Part shown: positions 19,701 through 26,053 of the stretch, in pieces
Position numbering within the stretch: position 1 is the stretch's first letter
Layout of the letters: each line of letters opens with the position of its first letter
DNA from: Carboxylicivirga marina
GTDB taxonomy: Bacteria; Bacteroidota; Bacteroidia; Bacteroidales; Marinilabiliaceae
Direction: 5' to 3'
DNA length: 64,000 nucleotides
Assembly: GCF_016612505.1 (NCBI RefSeq)
Contig: NZ_JAENRR010000005.1
Span: 62,001 to 126,000 of the forward strand
Program-made: the position numbers and the translations under genes
The notes under the pieces: generated by a model
The model's input: only the letters and a program-made list of their open reading frames with translations
Told to the model about the DNA's origin: nothing
The model's database searches: none

Positions 19701-19943
19701 ATCACCAGTACCTGAATCATAGCGAATTAATTCAGGAATTGTAGCTAAAGGGTTAGATTCTTGTCCTAGGGTTCTTACATCCCAGAAATAATCTGTCCAT
19801 GCCCCAATATCCGGACAATCTAATAAAATTTCAGGATCGCTACTACAATTACTTGCAGGAACGCAACTTTGGGCATTACTCTTTTGAGCTACCCAAGTCA
19901 TTGCTAATATAAGAAGTATGAATGTATGTAAAAATCTTTTCAT
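10737..19943 (-). CDS. giant repeat-rich surface adhesin with gliding-type (type B) C-terminal domain
   Basis: A 3068-residue secreted protein: signal peptide (FLHTFILLILAMTWVAQ), mosaic of Ig/PKD-like repeats, and a C-terminal domain (about 2960-3068) starting PNAFSPNGDGINDLF and containing VFNRWGTVIY. This is the gliding-motility-associated C-terminal domain that directs proteins to the type IX secretion system. Repeats fall into blocks: two copies of a FCxGTDVxFTAxGADEYxFYLG unit (about 225-315, 590-680) flanking three LTGxxPWxxxY units; nine 84-residue units with YTTEAGxxNYxW (about 864-1623); then some 14 units of a CxGxxGVxLxL...GxYTVxA type (about 1710-2840). Related to SprB-type adhesins by architecture; the ligand is unknown. 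Part of a five-gene operon with PorP/SprF. Confidence 0.93.
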   Translation of the reverse strand: MKRFLHTFILLILAMTWVAQKSNAQSCVPASNCSSDPEILLDCPDIGAWTDYFWDVRTLGQESNPLATIPELIRYDSGTGDYYFTPGGVTDGLNGVEVSLVLIEGTSNASSLGQYAKRVRVFKSPERFALTGPDEVCRGEIFSLQLDDTEASTTSYALWGGLVGSAANELTIGNGENGPISFDQTAFTAGDYNFYVIADNGTCSSTMPDADPANGWKVKVNDVPNVDLNSDQTGDRFCAGTDVTFTASGADEYTFYLGTVDPANIVQARSTDDTYNTTTLTDGDVVVVEGFDTSTSAITSCGATASVAVSVDELPTVVLSGDNTVCDGQTTDLSFALTGQAPWSIEYTDGTTTYSITTSDAAHIEAVVPDVALSPVKYTVTALSNGTCSAGAPEMTGEATVIVNEVPTGEIVGTTTICEGESTNLTFNLTGVGPWDLVYQDNFGNTFNENNIATSPHTVSVSPIINTTYTITSLTDANVPVCSASTLTGVADITVNTRPTSVMAGAVDLCEGDATTVSIDLTGVAPWNIEYSDGFSTYNVTANASPYEINVTPATNPAGVQTVYNYSVTALSDAACSAIVGDMTGASVVTVNPVPNVTLSCNPVSAEFCVGTDVEFTAGGADEYAFYLGSVSGTLLQGRGVDNTFNTDILTDGDVVVVIGYDTDYATDCNATASVAVTVNEVTAGISVTAPVVGGTEICAGTPVTFNASGVKIPNDPSANFNYEFHRLRGVANDVVQNGASAVYTDNALVNGDVIYVVVTETNSGCSHTSSSITITVNDNPAVSLVANPNPVCQGQDVTLTATTGFSNYAFYVNGSGTPVQNGASNSYITNTFNDNDQVYVTATSDKGCTASSVPPVIIDVHPLPTPSISGELTPCQNEVIHYTTDSGAGENGYVWTFTGGTIQGGGNGNDFIDIRWDNTGAQTVSVTYKSIDGCDPLAPTVANITVNSLPAISFTVGKEDVCLNSVETYSTQAGMSNYVWTIVGGTEQTNDGNGTVTVLWDTEGNGSVSVNYDNAAGCDATNPEQLAVIVHPLPTPGILGNDPVCLNSTERYTTEGGYNNYTWNVVGGSMIPTADPHIIDVLWTTPGAQSVSVNYEASAGNCAAAAPFVLPVFVNSLSVPTIDGPAEVCQNSSGNVYATEAGMSNYVWTITGGTIDSGAGSESVSVTWTSAGARIISVTYLDANNCNPIIPTVYPVTVNPLPVPSIAGASTVCNFTSDTYTTESGMSDYVWTVSAGGSISSGQGTNEIVVDWTMNSTQTITVAYKDIEGCDAATPSSTNITVVDLPNPTITGLDDVCEGHTITYTTQAGASNYDWQINGGTIIPTADAHVVDVVWTLGAAREISVNYELGSCPATAPFVLPVTVNSVPSVSLNGPTEACINTSGHVYTTESGQNNYTWNVTGGTYAAGAGPEEIIVTWDTEGAGSVSVNYDNSGGCPAVNPTVQNVTVHPLPVVTLSGNDVVCNTYREVYTTETGMTNYSWIVTGGTIDVDDNNGRIEVVWNNEGAQSISVSYTDANSCDPATPQLLDVTVNVTPVPTIIGNETACIDNVEVYTTEAGFLNYNWIVPADGTIVNGVGTETIEVLWNTAGNHAISVNYENAFNCTALSAATLDVTVNPLSGVGLVATPGTSVIAGTEVIFTASGTDVVNYDYKINGSLQTSHDGSETFSWTPADVSANNSVVRVIATTSNGCKDSTDLVISVFEGLFPSVLEPASQSYCEGSPESVSIYVVPPVMTGVTYELIRNEDAQSIGTIVIADPTEEIRWTHGVNGVDLEYFGTATYKVEAYWASVPADRIVMSNSVEVIETPLPNNTFSIQPTGEVDGCNDGAGHAISLDASEVGVNYTLYVDGIQIGVPVAGDGNAIPFGNQLTTGTYTIIGERNGCSIDMAGTFTIKSDWSGALFNVNPNPAHGRFCTGSTGVELILGGSADDGTVYVVNYNGAEIIGSDWTGDGNAHTFGPYDQAGDYTVSVKTASGCYYPMEGIATLVEEALPTPFNLLTLNGIESYCPGDAGVQLMIDNQQSGNRYTLYQDGNPVEDILSVTDGGQLVFTGTYLAGSYSVKANVEGISCEVDMLNTILIVEDPEAIILDLQGETEFCEGGGTARLYINNPESDVSYELLVDGVSTGDMGLVTGGQIVWDVANAGDYTVQAIKNNTNTSCGPVVMNNAIAVSMISLPEDRSLIIDVPADADCNKGIVITIPNTELDVRYVLVSMATDLPIPGYEIIGVGDGSSASFDEVFDADGYYRVEAYRGSCSVIIDDTYIDPIHVQITGVVGKKDITYIPSGPICIGSGTIAIQVQNPEAEVDYVLYRVDAMNSETAVDTILATHLTDPIEFEPLYAEGNYRVRGYDDLINDPSGCSNSMLNEVTIKYNPLPSSYKLIGADKYCSSDPAILTLDGSEDGYTYILLQDDGTGNVPVETKIGDGNPLEFMPITVSGNYTVYSISPYGCTSSMRDTVSVSSGAEIAMQLATESAMQYCSSDGGATLELQNQEEGILYQVVDEAMNVVAETTGDASGTALILGEVIAGTYVIQASYGGLGCVTVMNDGNSIVVTEDLSPVAFNVAEREFNICLNEEIVINLDGSEMGRRYSLKDDLGVEISFHKVDDADNSGSPVQIRFTPDAPTDAMYEVYAEGDGSACDVLLGVIRIITRTAPNAISLNVTNAEYCAGSEGIELTVEATQTGIGYQLLNEMGNTISFVDGTDGVSKSFANPVMEGTYKVLARNYASGCNVTSTDVIVTENPIPTAFELFLDGGMLNACDPLCVGLTNVSELKLVSSQENVGYYLFKDGLPDPADIGAPGTGEELSLGTKSEPGFYSVKAIDLNGCENDMIGQVQLYEKQLIAIDDIVAVHYGNNTADTSVWYNDEKDEVIDVLTGGNKNIHFGLVDLTQPDKLDILSMNTAIGNQVEIYPDGSLIFTKLPTFYGSDSIDYVVYNTDYPDRRDTARVYFFVGNVDVSEDDNLLIPNAFSPNGDGINDLFVISGSFENDVAESNLEVFNRWGTVIYRSQGKFYGEDGNYWDGLANSGAMVSIGDKLPSGTYFYVFTIDVNIDGDIQTKQYTGYIELRR
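15075..17350 (-). repeat. nine tandem ~250-bp repeats inside the adhesin gene
   Basis: Nine consecutive units of about 84 codons, each starting with a Pro-rich linker, a xGxxxVC segment, YTTExGxxNYxW, a Gly/Asn-rich turn and W...G...SVxYxxxxGC. Units are diverged at DNA level, so they are not a recent slippage product, but remain recombination-prone in principle. Confidence 0.85.
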
Positions 19944-19965
19944 GCTCTAGAAATTAAGGTTTAGG

Positions 19966-20373
19966 TTAATCTTCTGTTACAACTTTAATTTGATAATAAA
20001 GTGTAAGCACACTTCCGTCAGCAGATAATTGCTTGTATACAACGACTACTTGTTTGTCTTTAACCTTCTTAAATATTTCGGATGGGTTCAAATAGAACTT
20101 TCCATTCTTTTTTTCAATACAGCCTTTTAATTCAGCGCCCGCTTTATTATTAGCAGAATACTTATTGACAGTCCATTCATAATTTTTGTGAGCAATATAG
20201 CGACTCTCCTCTGGCTTACAATCAAGCAAAACGTCACCATCACTAACTAGGTATACCTTTTTAAGACAAGGTAAATGCTGTTCATTACTTTGACTAAATG
20301 CATTAAATGCTCCACTAAAGCCAAGCATCATGACAGTAACAAATAAAACCTTAATAAATTGTACTCTCTTCAT
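19966..20373 (-). CDS. small secreted protein of unknown function, first gene of the adhesin operon
   Basis: A 135-residue protein with a clear signal peptide (FIKVLFVTVMMLGFSGAFNAFSQ). The mature part has three cysteines (LPCLKK, LLDCKPEE, LKGCIEKK) and a beta-rich pattern ending in DGSVLTLYYQIKVV, which looks like a single Ig/PKD-type domain, but I do not recognise a family. It lies 22 bases upstream of the giant adhesin and probably shares its transcript, so it may be a partner or periplasmic accessory of that protein. No lipobox. Confidence 0.7.
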   Translation of the reverse strand: MKRVQFIKVLFVTVMMLGFSGAFNAFSQSNEQHLPCLKKVYLVSDGDVLLDCKPEESRYIAHKNYEWTVNKYSANNKAGAELKGCIEKKNGKFYLNPSEIFKKVKDKQVVVVYKQLSADGSVLTLYYQIKVVTED

Positions 20374-20463
20374 AAACCTATGTTTCTTTCAGTCCCCAAC
20401 TGCACACCCCGTCTACACGGTTAATACTATCAATCAATTATCTCACAAACTAACCTTCACGTA

Positions 20464-20471
20464 CAAACGTA
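20464..20471 (-). promoter_or_regulatory. candidate promoter of the adhesin operon
   Basis: On the minus strand TACGTTTG (20471-20464) is a perfect TAnnTTTG box. A TTTG lies 24 bases further upstream (20499-20496), slightly long spacing. The predicted leader is about 85 bases. Confidence 0.5.
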
Positions 20472-20663
20472 CATAAATCTTAATTATTACATATGCAAAT
20501 ACACAAATTAGAACATTAAAATTCCCTTTTATAGAATCCTAACACTCTAGTACTTTTTTTTAACAGAAATATCTGCCCCAAATAATTATTGTTTCTACGA
20601 CAATGCACCTTAGTTGTTTCATATAATCAAACTTTATTTATTATAATCTGCATTTTTTATCAC

Positions 20664-21323
20664 TCATCCGGTTTTAACATTTATACCAAGACTTACCAGA
20701 AGTTTCGGCTTCTCTTCGAAGGCTATTCGAACCACTTTCACGTAGTCACTTACGTAAGCCTGAAGTTTGACCAATAACTTCTTTTTATATACAGTAAGAC
20801 TACGCACCTCTCCTTGCGCTTCTAAGCACACTCTGTTCCTTTGTACCAACTGCTCCAAATCCGACTGGAGCTTCTTAACATCAGCCACACTAACATTATA
20901 CACCCCTAAGGCCTCTAACCACACCTTACTATTCAAAAGATTAGAAACAAAGGCCCTAATCTGAAGCTCCAGTGCATTATTTGTTCGCGCCCTTGCTCCT
21001 TCCAATAACAATGCTGCAGAAGCACCTGCATCATCAGCCAATGCAATCCTTGTGAGCTTCAAGTAGCGCATATAGTCTTTCTTTAACTGCGCAAAAAGCT
21101 GATTCTTTTGATCATAAACAAGCACCTTCTGATGCTTTGCCACTTCTAAGCGCCCCAGCAGTTCTCTCAACTCCTTGTTTAGGTTATACATCAAACTTAA
21201 CTGCGCTTCATCGTAACCATACTTGTCTACGATACTCTTCACAAGTTCCTGATCCATACTGTTTTTAAACAACAGCTCAACACCAGATTGATATTCACTT
21301 ATTCTATTCTTTGTATAATGCAT
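20664..21323 (-). CDS. helical protein of unknown function, paralogue of the next gene upstream
   Basis: A 219-residue protein without signal peptide or membrane segment, predicted mostly helical (KELRELLGRLEVAKHQKV, LQSDLEQLVQRNRV). It is related to the protein at 21918-22577: both have a KYGYDEAQL / EFGYDASAM segment near the N-terminus and end in the same motif (VKVVRIAFEEKPKLLVSLGI here). A second, weaker copy of that motif occurs mid-protein (LKLTRIALADDAGASAALLL), suggesting an internal duplication. The frame extends to a TTG at 21335, but the first ATG is at 21323, which I use. Function unknown. Confidence 0.7.
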   Translation of the reverse strand: MHYTKNRISEYQSGVELLFKNSMDQELVKSIVDKYGYDEAQLSLMYNLNKELRELLGRLEVAKHQKVLVYDQKNQLFAQLKKDYMRYLKLTRIALADDAGASAALLLEGARARTNNALELQIRAFVSNLLNSKVWLEALGVYNVSVADVKKLQSDLEQLVQRNRVCLEAQGEVRSLTVYKKKLLVKLQAYVSDYVKVVRIAFEEKPKLLVSLGINVKTG

Positions 21324-21854
21324 TCTGAACAGCAAATAGATTATTCAACTTTTAATTAACATGAATCTATGTATAATAAACATCATCAATATTCAAAATT
21401 ATTTTTAAATTATGCAACTATTATTAAATCTTTTTTTAGTTCGTTGTTATCTATTTATAATTTGTATTATTAATTTTATACAATAGGTTATAACATTTCT
21501 TAAATAGGTATACACTTTAACCTTATTGATGGTAACATATCAAAATGATATTCCTTATAATTTATAATAGATGAATGCATTTATAAAATAGGTTAATTAA
21601 AGATAAAATCATAATTCTACCTTTATAAATAAGAAATGGATAACTTTATCCAGTGGAAAACAATTGATTTCTATTGGGGATCTGCTCACACTAAAACATG
21701 GATAACAAATTCTGAAATGGAGATGACAGCAGTGGAAAAAAGTGGTGTGGTAACAAATAAGCAAAAGTGAGCTTAACAAGCAGCTTCACCGTAGAACAAC
21801 GGGTATTCTTCTTTACTAATTGCGCATGTGCTATTTTTGAGGGATGTAAGGGGG
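21324..21854. other. AT-rich spacer between the two paralogues, with one possible small ORF
   Basis: The stretch 21340-21640 is strongly AT-rich and holds no gene I can support. On the plus strand 21636-21770 encodes a possible 44-residue peptide (starts MDNFIQWKTIDFYWGS), preceded by TACCTTTA, a near match to the -7 box. No homologue is recognised, so it is not called as a gene. Confidence 0.35.
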
Positions 21855-21894
21855 CAAAAAAAAGGTCCGCTCTCCATTAAGGAGTGCGAACCTT
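21855..21894 (-). terminator. Rho-independent terminator
   Basis: On the minus strand AAGGTTCGCACTCC pairs with GGAGAGCGGACCTT (two mismatches; 21894-21862) and is followed by a run of eight T. It ends the transcript of the gene at 21918-22577 and separates it from the downstream paralogue. Confidence 0.88.
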
Positions 21895-21917
21895 TAGTTA
21901 TTGAATTGAAAGATAGT

Positions 21918-22577
21918 TTATCGTTTCACAACCAGCCCCAAAGTCTCGAGTAATTGTGGTTGATCTTCAAAAGCAATCTTGGCAACCGCATAGAACTTTC
22001 GCATCCATTTATCAAGGCGTGCCATGGCTTCATCTTTAAGTTGAGTGGCATGCTGTGCTTCTCCCCGTTCTTTTATATAACCAGCACGTGAGGCTTGAAG
22101 TGCCTTAATATCGGCCTGTGTTTCCTCTACTTCAGCCATTGTCACTTTCAGACGGGCCAGTTCTTGTTGCACTTCTTCAGAAGCCACAAATACACTGCAG
22201 TATTGTTGCACACTTTCAAGCAAATTTAGGTATGCCTCTGGAGCATCACCGCTTACTTGAAGTTTTTGCAGCATAAGTGGTTCATCCTGGTATACTACCT
22301 TTGCTTTCTTGCGAAGCATACGGTAATGAACATTTATCTTCTCTTTATTCTCAGAAAACAAACGATAAGCCTCTTTTGACTCCATGGCTTCCTGGTGACT
22401 GACATCATATTGCAGGCGAGCCTCCGCATAAATGGCTTTGCCTACATCCATAGCAGATGCGTCATATCCAAATTCTGCCATCGTGCTTGCGACAGAAGGT
22501 TGATTGTCGATATTTGTAAATGCGTTTTGACTCCTTTCTAAAATAGCCAACTCTGAATTTGATTTAGGGTTACTCAT
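21918..22577 (-). CDS. helical protein of unknown function, paralogue of 20664-21323
   Basis: A 219-residue soluble, largely helical and charged protein with no signal peptide. It has two copies of one motif, YRMLRKKAKVVYQDEPLMLQ in the middle and MRKFYAVAKIAFEDQPQLLE at the C-terminus, matching the pair of motifs in the neighbouring protein. This points to an ancestral internal duplication followed by gene duplication. Between the motifs it is coiled-coil-like (LARLKVTMAEVEETQADIKA). It has its own terminator, so the paralogues are probably transcribed separately. Function unknown. Confidence 0.72.
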   Translation of the reverse strand: MSNPKSNSELAILERSQNAFTNIDNQPSVASTMAEFGYDASAMDVGKAIYAEARLQYDVSHQEAMESKEAYRLFSENKEKINVHYRMLRKKAKVVYQDEPLMLQKLQVSGDAPEAYLNLLESVQQYCSVFVASEEVQQELARLKVTMAEVEETQADIKALQASRAGYIKERGEAQHATQLKDEAMARLDKWMRKFYAVAKIAFEDQPQLLETLGLVVKR

Positions 22578-22802
22578 TTTTAATAATTTAAGTTTATAAT
22601 TAATTAATAAATCGTTGGTTGTTAACTAGCACAAATGTTGACAACCAGCTTTTGCATGAATCAAATTACAAAGATTTGAATACCTTATCCAGAGAAAAAA
22701 ATCTGATTTTTGTCAGCTTTTTATTTCAATCTGAGTTTTAAAAAATTGATTCGAATCCACGCGGATTCCTCTTTAAAAATTAAATAGATAACACCTTTAA
22801 CC

Positions 22803-22837
22803 AAATAAAAACCCGCTTACAAAATTGCAAGCGGGTT
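22803..22837 (-). terminator. Rho-independent terminator of the DUF4097 gene
   Basis: Perfect 9-bp stem AACCCGCTT/AAGCGGGTT (22810-22818 with 22829-22837); on the minus strand it runs into TTTTTATTT. It is 22 bases beyond the stop codon. Confidence 0.9.
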
Positions 22838-22859
22838 AGATAAATTTTAGCGTTTGTAC

Positions 22860-23489
22860 TTACCTGATACTGCCAGAGAGTGTACTTATTTCGCGATTAC
22901 CTTTAAGATTGACAATTCTAAAACTACCAGACACCGAATTCCCTTTTAAATTACCATCAATATTTAGTAATTCGGCATCACCCGATACCGTATTTGATTT
23001 AGCGCTTCCTTTAACTCCATCCAATACAATATCACCAGAAACGGTATTAGCTGACACATCGCTACCAATTTTGTGCGCTACAATATCTCCTGAAACGGTA
23101 TTACACTTTACTTTTCGCTGCCCCACTCCTGTAACTTTAATATCGCCACTTACACTGTTAACATCAGCATCTGTCATGGCAGGCATTGTAATATAAAATT
23201 GCCCCGAAGCACTTCCTTTTGAGTTACGCGGATGATCAACTTCAACAATAAGGGTTGTGCCAGATTGGCGCGTGATAATGTCATATACATCCTTATCCCG
23301 ACTCCAAGTCACTGAGCCAGTAACATGCACGCCACTCCCTGATGCCTGCTCAATCACCACATCGCTGAAAACCACATTTATTTCAACATCAGTAATATTC
23401 TTAAATTTTTTATCAACTTCTACTTTTCTATCCTGAGCAAAAGTCAAGGTAAATCCCACAAGTCCGATAAGTATCAATAGTTTTTTCAT
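22860..23489 (-). CDS. DUF4097-type secreted beta-repeat protein
   Basis: A 209-residue exported protein (signal peptide LLILIGLVGFTLTFAQ). The C-terminal half contains six regularly spaced copies of an N-[ST]-V-S-G-[DS] motif (NSVSGDI, NTVSGDI twice, NTVSGDA, NSVSGSF, STLSGSI), about 18-20 residues apart. This is the repeating strand pattern of DUF4097, thought to build a beta-helix-like rod in the periplasm or on the surface. Its biochemical role is unknown. It lies 65 bases downstream of the response regulator gene on the same strand with no terminator between, so it may be co-transcribed with, and could act in, that envelope-sensing system. Confidence 0.85.
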   Translation of the reverse strand: MKKLLILIGLVGFTLTFAQDRKVEVDKKFKNITDVEINVVFSDVVIEQASGSGVHVTGSVTWSRDKDVYDIITRQSGTTLIVEVDHPRNSKGSASGQFYITMPAMTDADVNSVSGDIKVTGVGQRKVKCNTVSGDIVAHKIGSDVSANTVSGDIVLDGVKGSAKSNTVSGDAELLNIDGNLKGNSVSGSFRIVNLKGNREISTLSGSIR

Positions 23490-23554
23490 AACATATTATT
23501 TTTCGAGTTATAAAGTTATGACGCTTACATGGCCTCTTTAGTTACAAAACCATT

Positions 23555-24244
23555 TTAATCAATTCTTAACTGATACCCACTGCCATGGATATTTACAATT
23601 TCAACACCTCCTACTTCTCTCAAATACTTACGTAATTTAGTAATGTATACATCCATGCTTCGGGTAGTGAAATACCCTGTTTCGCCCCATACCTGTTTTA
23701 AAGCAATATCGCGCGGCAACACTTTGTTTTCATTTTGACACAATAATAATAGCAAGTCAGCTTCTTTGGGCGATAAATTTTGTTTTGCCTCATTAATTGT
23801 AATGGTTCGGAATTCACTATTAAAAATCGCCTCCCCAATTTGATATTCAGTCTGCACTTCAGCTTGCGCACGCTTATTTCGATTTAATATCGCTTTTATC
23901 TTACAAATCAATATTTCCGAATCAAAAGGTTTAGTAATATAATCATCGGCTCCTGTACTAAAGCCTTCTAACATATCCTCCTTCATTACTTTAGCTGTCA
24001 GAAAAATAACTGGAATATCCTGATTTAACTCTTTAATCTCACGCGCTATAGTGAATCCATCAACATTGGGTAGCATGACATCCAATATGCAAATATCAAA
24101 CTGGCTTTCTTTAAATCGTTTTACAGCCAACATGCCATCTTTAACCCAGGTAACTACAAACTTATTAATCTCTAAATAGGCTTTCATGACCGTTCCAAAA
24201 TTACGGTCATCTTCCACCATAAATACTCTATTATTTTGTTCCAT
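23555..24244 (-). CDS. rprY: OmpR-family response regulator, RprY-like
   Basis: A 229-residue two-domain regulator. The receiver domain (1-120) shows the acidic pair MVEDDRNF, the phospho-acceptor Asp in ICILDVMLPNVDGF, the switch Thr in FLTAK and the Lys in DDYITKPF. The C-terminal winged helix (about 130-229; LSPKEADLLLLLCQNENKVL, RSMDVYITKLRKYL) is the OmpR/PhoB DNA-binding type. It is encoded 4 bases after the kinase gene. The pair resembles RprX/RprY of Bacteroides; the symbol is given on that basis and not on a proven orthology. OmpR-type regulators bind direct repeats about 10-11 bp apart, matching the array at 25923-25968. Confidence 0.85.
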   Translation of the reverse strand: MEQNNRVFMVEDDRNFGTVMKAYLEINKFVVTWVKDGMLAVKRFKESQFDICILDVMLPNVDGFTIAREIKELNQDIPVIFLTAKVMKEDMLEGFSTGADDYITKPFDSEILICKIKAILNRNKRAQAEVQTEYQIGEAIFNSEFRTITINEAKQNLSPKEADLLLLLCQNENKVLPRDIALKQVWGETGYFTTRSMDVYITKLRKYLREVGGVEIVNIHGSGYQLRID

Positions 24245-24248
24245 TGCT

Positions 24249-25874
24249 TTATTTGTAAGGTATCTGAATGATGAATTCGGTTCCTACATTCAATTTACTT
24301 TTTACACTAATCCTACCCTGGTGAGCATCTATGACAGCTTTCACATAACTTAAGCCTAACCCAAACCCTTTGACATTGTGAACATTTCCACCAGTTGCCC
24401 GGTAGAACTTCTCGAATATCTTACTCTGCTGATCTCTGCTCATCCCAATACCATTATCTTTTATTGATATCTGAAGACCATAACCTGTATTTACAGTTGA
24501 TATTATAACTTCAGGCTGTTTATTGGCATACTTTAGGGCATTTTCAAGCAAGTTAACGATTACATTGGTAATGTGAATTTCATCCACCATAAAAACACTC
24601 AATTCGGCTTTTAATGATGTATGTATCTTTCCGCCTGTTTCGTTGGCTAATAATTGCATATTATCAACAGCTCTGAATATTAGTTCATGTAAATCCTTGG
24701 AAGCTTTAACAACAGAAAAATCTTTCTTCTCAATTTGCGACATCTGCAACACACGCTCTACATGACTATTCATGCGAGTATTTTCTTCCTTTATTATTCT
24801 CAAGAAATTTCTAATATGATCTTCGTTGTTAATAATGGTTGGCGTTAATATGCTATCAGTCGCAAGACTGATAGTGGCAATTGGTGTTTTAAACTCGTGT
24901 GTCATATTATTAATAAAGTCGGTCTTTATTTGCGACACTTTCTTTTGATTGAGAATGGTACGTATTGTAATAAAGAATGTAACCAATATAAACAATGTAA
25001 ATACAGTTGACAAAGACACCATCCACCCTTGTGTTTTTATCAAGTAGGAAGCCATGTCAGGGAAATACATCATTAACTCAAAAGAGGAAATACCACGAAA
25101 AATATCACGTGGAAATAGTTTTATCCGAAACGGCGTATAATCACTGATATTACCAATGCTAAAATTACCAGATTGGTAATTTGTTAGCTCTCTGGAATAT
25201 TGATCAAAAACGCCAAATTCGAATTTCGTATCAATACCATTTTGTTTCAATTCTTCGCGAAGAACATCATTAAGATGATCTAAATCAAGTCGATATTGCA
25301 ATGGGTTATGCCGGGCTTCAATTTCCCTTTTCATTTGGTTAAATACTTCTTTTAGCTCACGATTCTTGCTTTCCATGGCATCCATCACCACCTCAATTGA
25401 ATCTTCCATATGCAACAAACGCTCTTCCAGCTCAATAACATCAATCTTCTCCCCCGTCGCATCAATCCATACCTGATGTTCACTATGATTACCGTTTACT
25501 TCGGTATGCACTTCAATACGTGTTCCTCCTTGCGTTATCACCGTATCTTTTTTGTGATATACTATCTTTGGCTTACTTGCATTTATATTTTGCTGTCGAA
25601 TAATGGCAACATTACCATTGGCATCCTTACGGTACGTGGTGTTACCAAGCGTATGTGGCCGTCGAAAGAACTCTTCAAAAATATAATCTGCATTTTGTTC
25701 TTTTTCCAGACGCTGTACGGTATTATCCAAAGAACGATATACTGATGCCTGAAACTTTTCTTTCTGTACTTTAATTGATTGCTGTATCCACAAGTACTGC
25801 GCGGCAATAATCCCTAACATCGAGAGACTCATCAAAAGTATTAAACCAAGTATTGATTTGCGTTTCATAGTCAT
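24249..25874 (-). CDS. rprX: membrane sensor histidine kinase, RprX-like
   Basis: A 541-residue kinase: TM1 (about residues 10-27), a roughly 250-residue extracytoplasmic region with a helical stretch, TM2 (about 283-302), then HisKA with the phospho-acceptor His in NNMTHEFKTPIATISL and a HATPase domain (LLENALKYANKQPE as N box, IKDNGIGMS as G1, GFGLGLSYVKAVID as G2). The sensor region has no domain I recognise. It is co-transcribed with the response regulator. An array of TTAAC boxes starts 49 bases upstream of the ATG, which suggests autoregulation. Confidence 0.88.
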   Translation of the reverse strand: MTMKRKSILGLILLMSLSMLGIIAAQYLWIQQSIKVQKEKFQASVYRSLDNTVQRLEKEQNADYIFEEFFRRPHTLGNTTYRKDANGNVAIIRQQNINASKPKIVYHKKDTVITQGGTRIEVHTEVNGNHSEHQVWIDATGEKIDVIELEERLLHMEDSIEVVMDAMESKNRELKEVFNQMKREIEARHNPLQYRLDLDHLNDVLREELKQNGIDTKFEFGVFDQYSRELTNYQSGNFSIGNISDYTPFRIKLFPRDIFRGISSFELMMYFPDMASYLIKTQGWMVSLSTVFTLFILVTFFITIRTILNQKKVSQIKTDFINNMTHEFKTPIATISLATDSILTPTIINNEDHIRNFLRIIKEENTRMNSHVERVLQMSQIEKKDFSVVKASKDLHELIFRAVDNMQLLANETGGKIHTSLKAELSVFMVDEIHITNVIVNLLENALKYANKQPEVIISTVNTGYGLQISIKDNGIGMSRDQQSKIFEKFYRATGGNVHNVKGFGLGLSYVKAVIDAHQGRISVKSKLNVGTEFIIQIPYK

Positions 25875-25922
25875 TTAATTACCTTGTAAAGATAAAGCTT
25901 TGACTGAAAGCACTGAAACACA

Positions 25923-25968
25923 TTAACTTTTCCTTAACTGTTTTTAACCGCACCTTAACCGATTTAAC
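25923..25968. promoter_or_regulatory. five phased TTAAC boxes, candidate response-regulator operator
   Basis: TTAAC occurs at 25923, 25934, 25944, 25955 and 25964: five direct copies at steps of 11, 10, 11 and 9 bases, so on one face of the helix. Three are extended to TTAAC(C/T)G. The array sits between the divergent kinase/regulator operon and the secreted-protein gene, and ends 13 bases before a perfect TAATTTTG -7 box (25982-25989), where it would replace a -33 element. This resembles OmpR/PhoB-family operators in layout. Binding by the adjacent regulator is inferred. Confidence 0.65.
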
Positions 25969-25981
25969 ATCAGTGTATTTG

Positions 25982-25989
25982 TAATTTTG
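25982..25989 (+). promoter_or_regulatory. -7 box of the 26054 gene
   Basis: TAATTTTG is a perfect TAnnTTTG match, 64 bases before the start codon. No good -33 TTTG is found; the TTAAC array occupies that position, as expected for an activator-dependent promoter. Confidence 0.55.
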
Positions 25990-26053
25990 AAATTGCAAAT
26001 ACTGCATTAAAACTTCATGAAAAAAATAATACTAACTCATTAATTGGGAAACT

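Noticed and set aside
22740-22775. tRNA-like TpsiC sequence (GATTCGAATCC) with nearby GAATCC/GGATTC hairpin
   Set aside because: No acceptor, D or anticodon arms could be formed around it; it is a simple inverted repeat.
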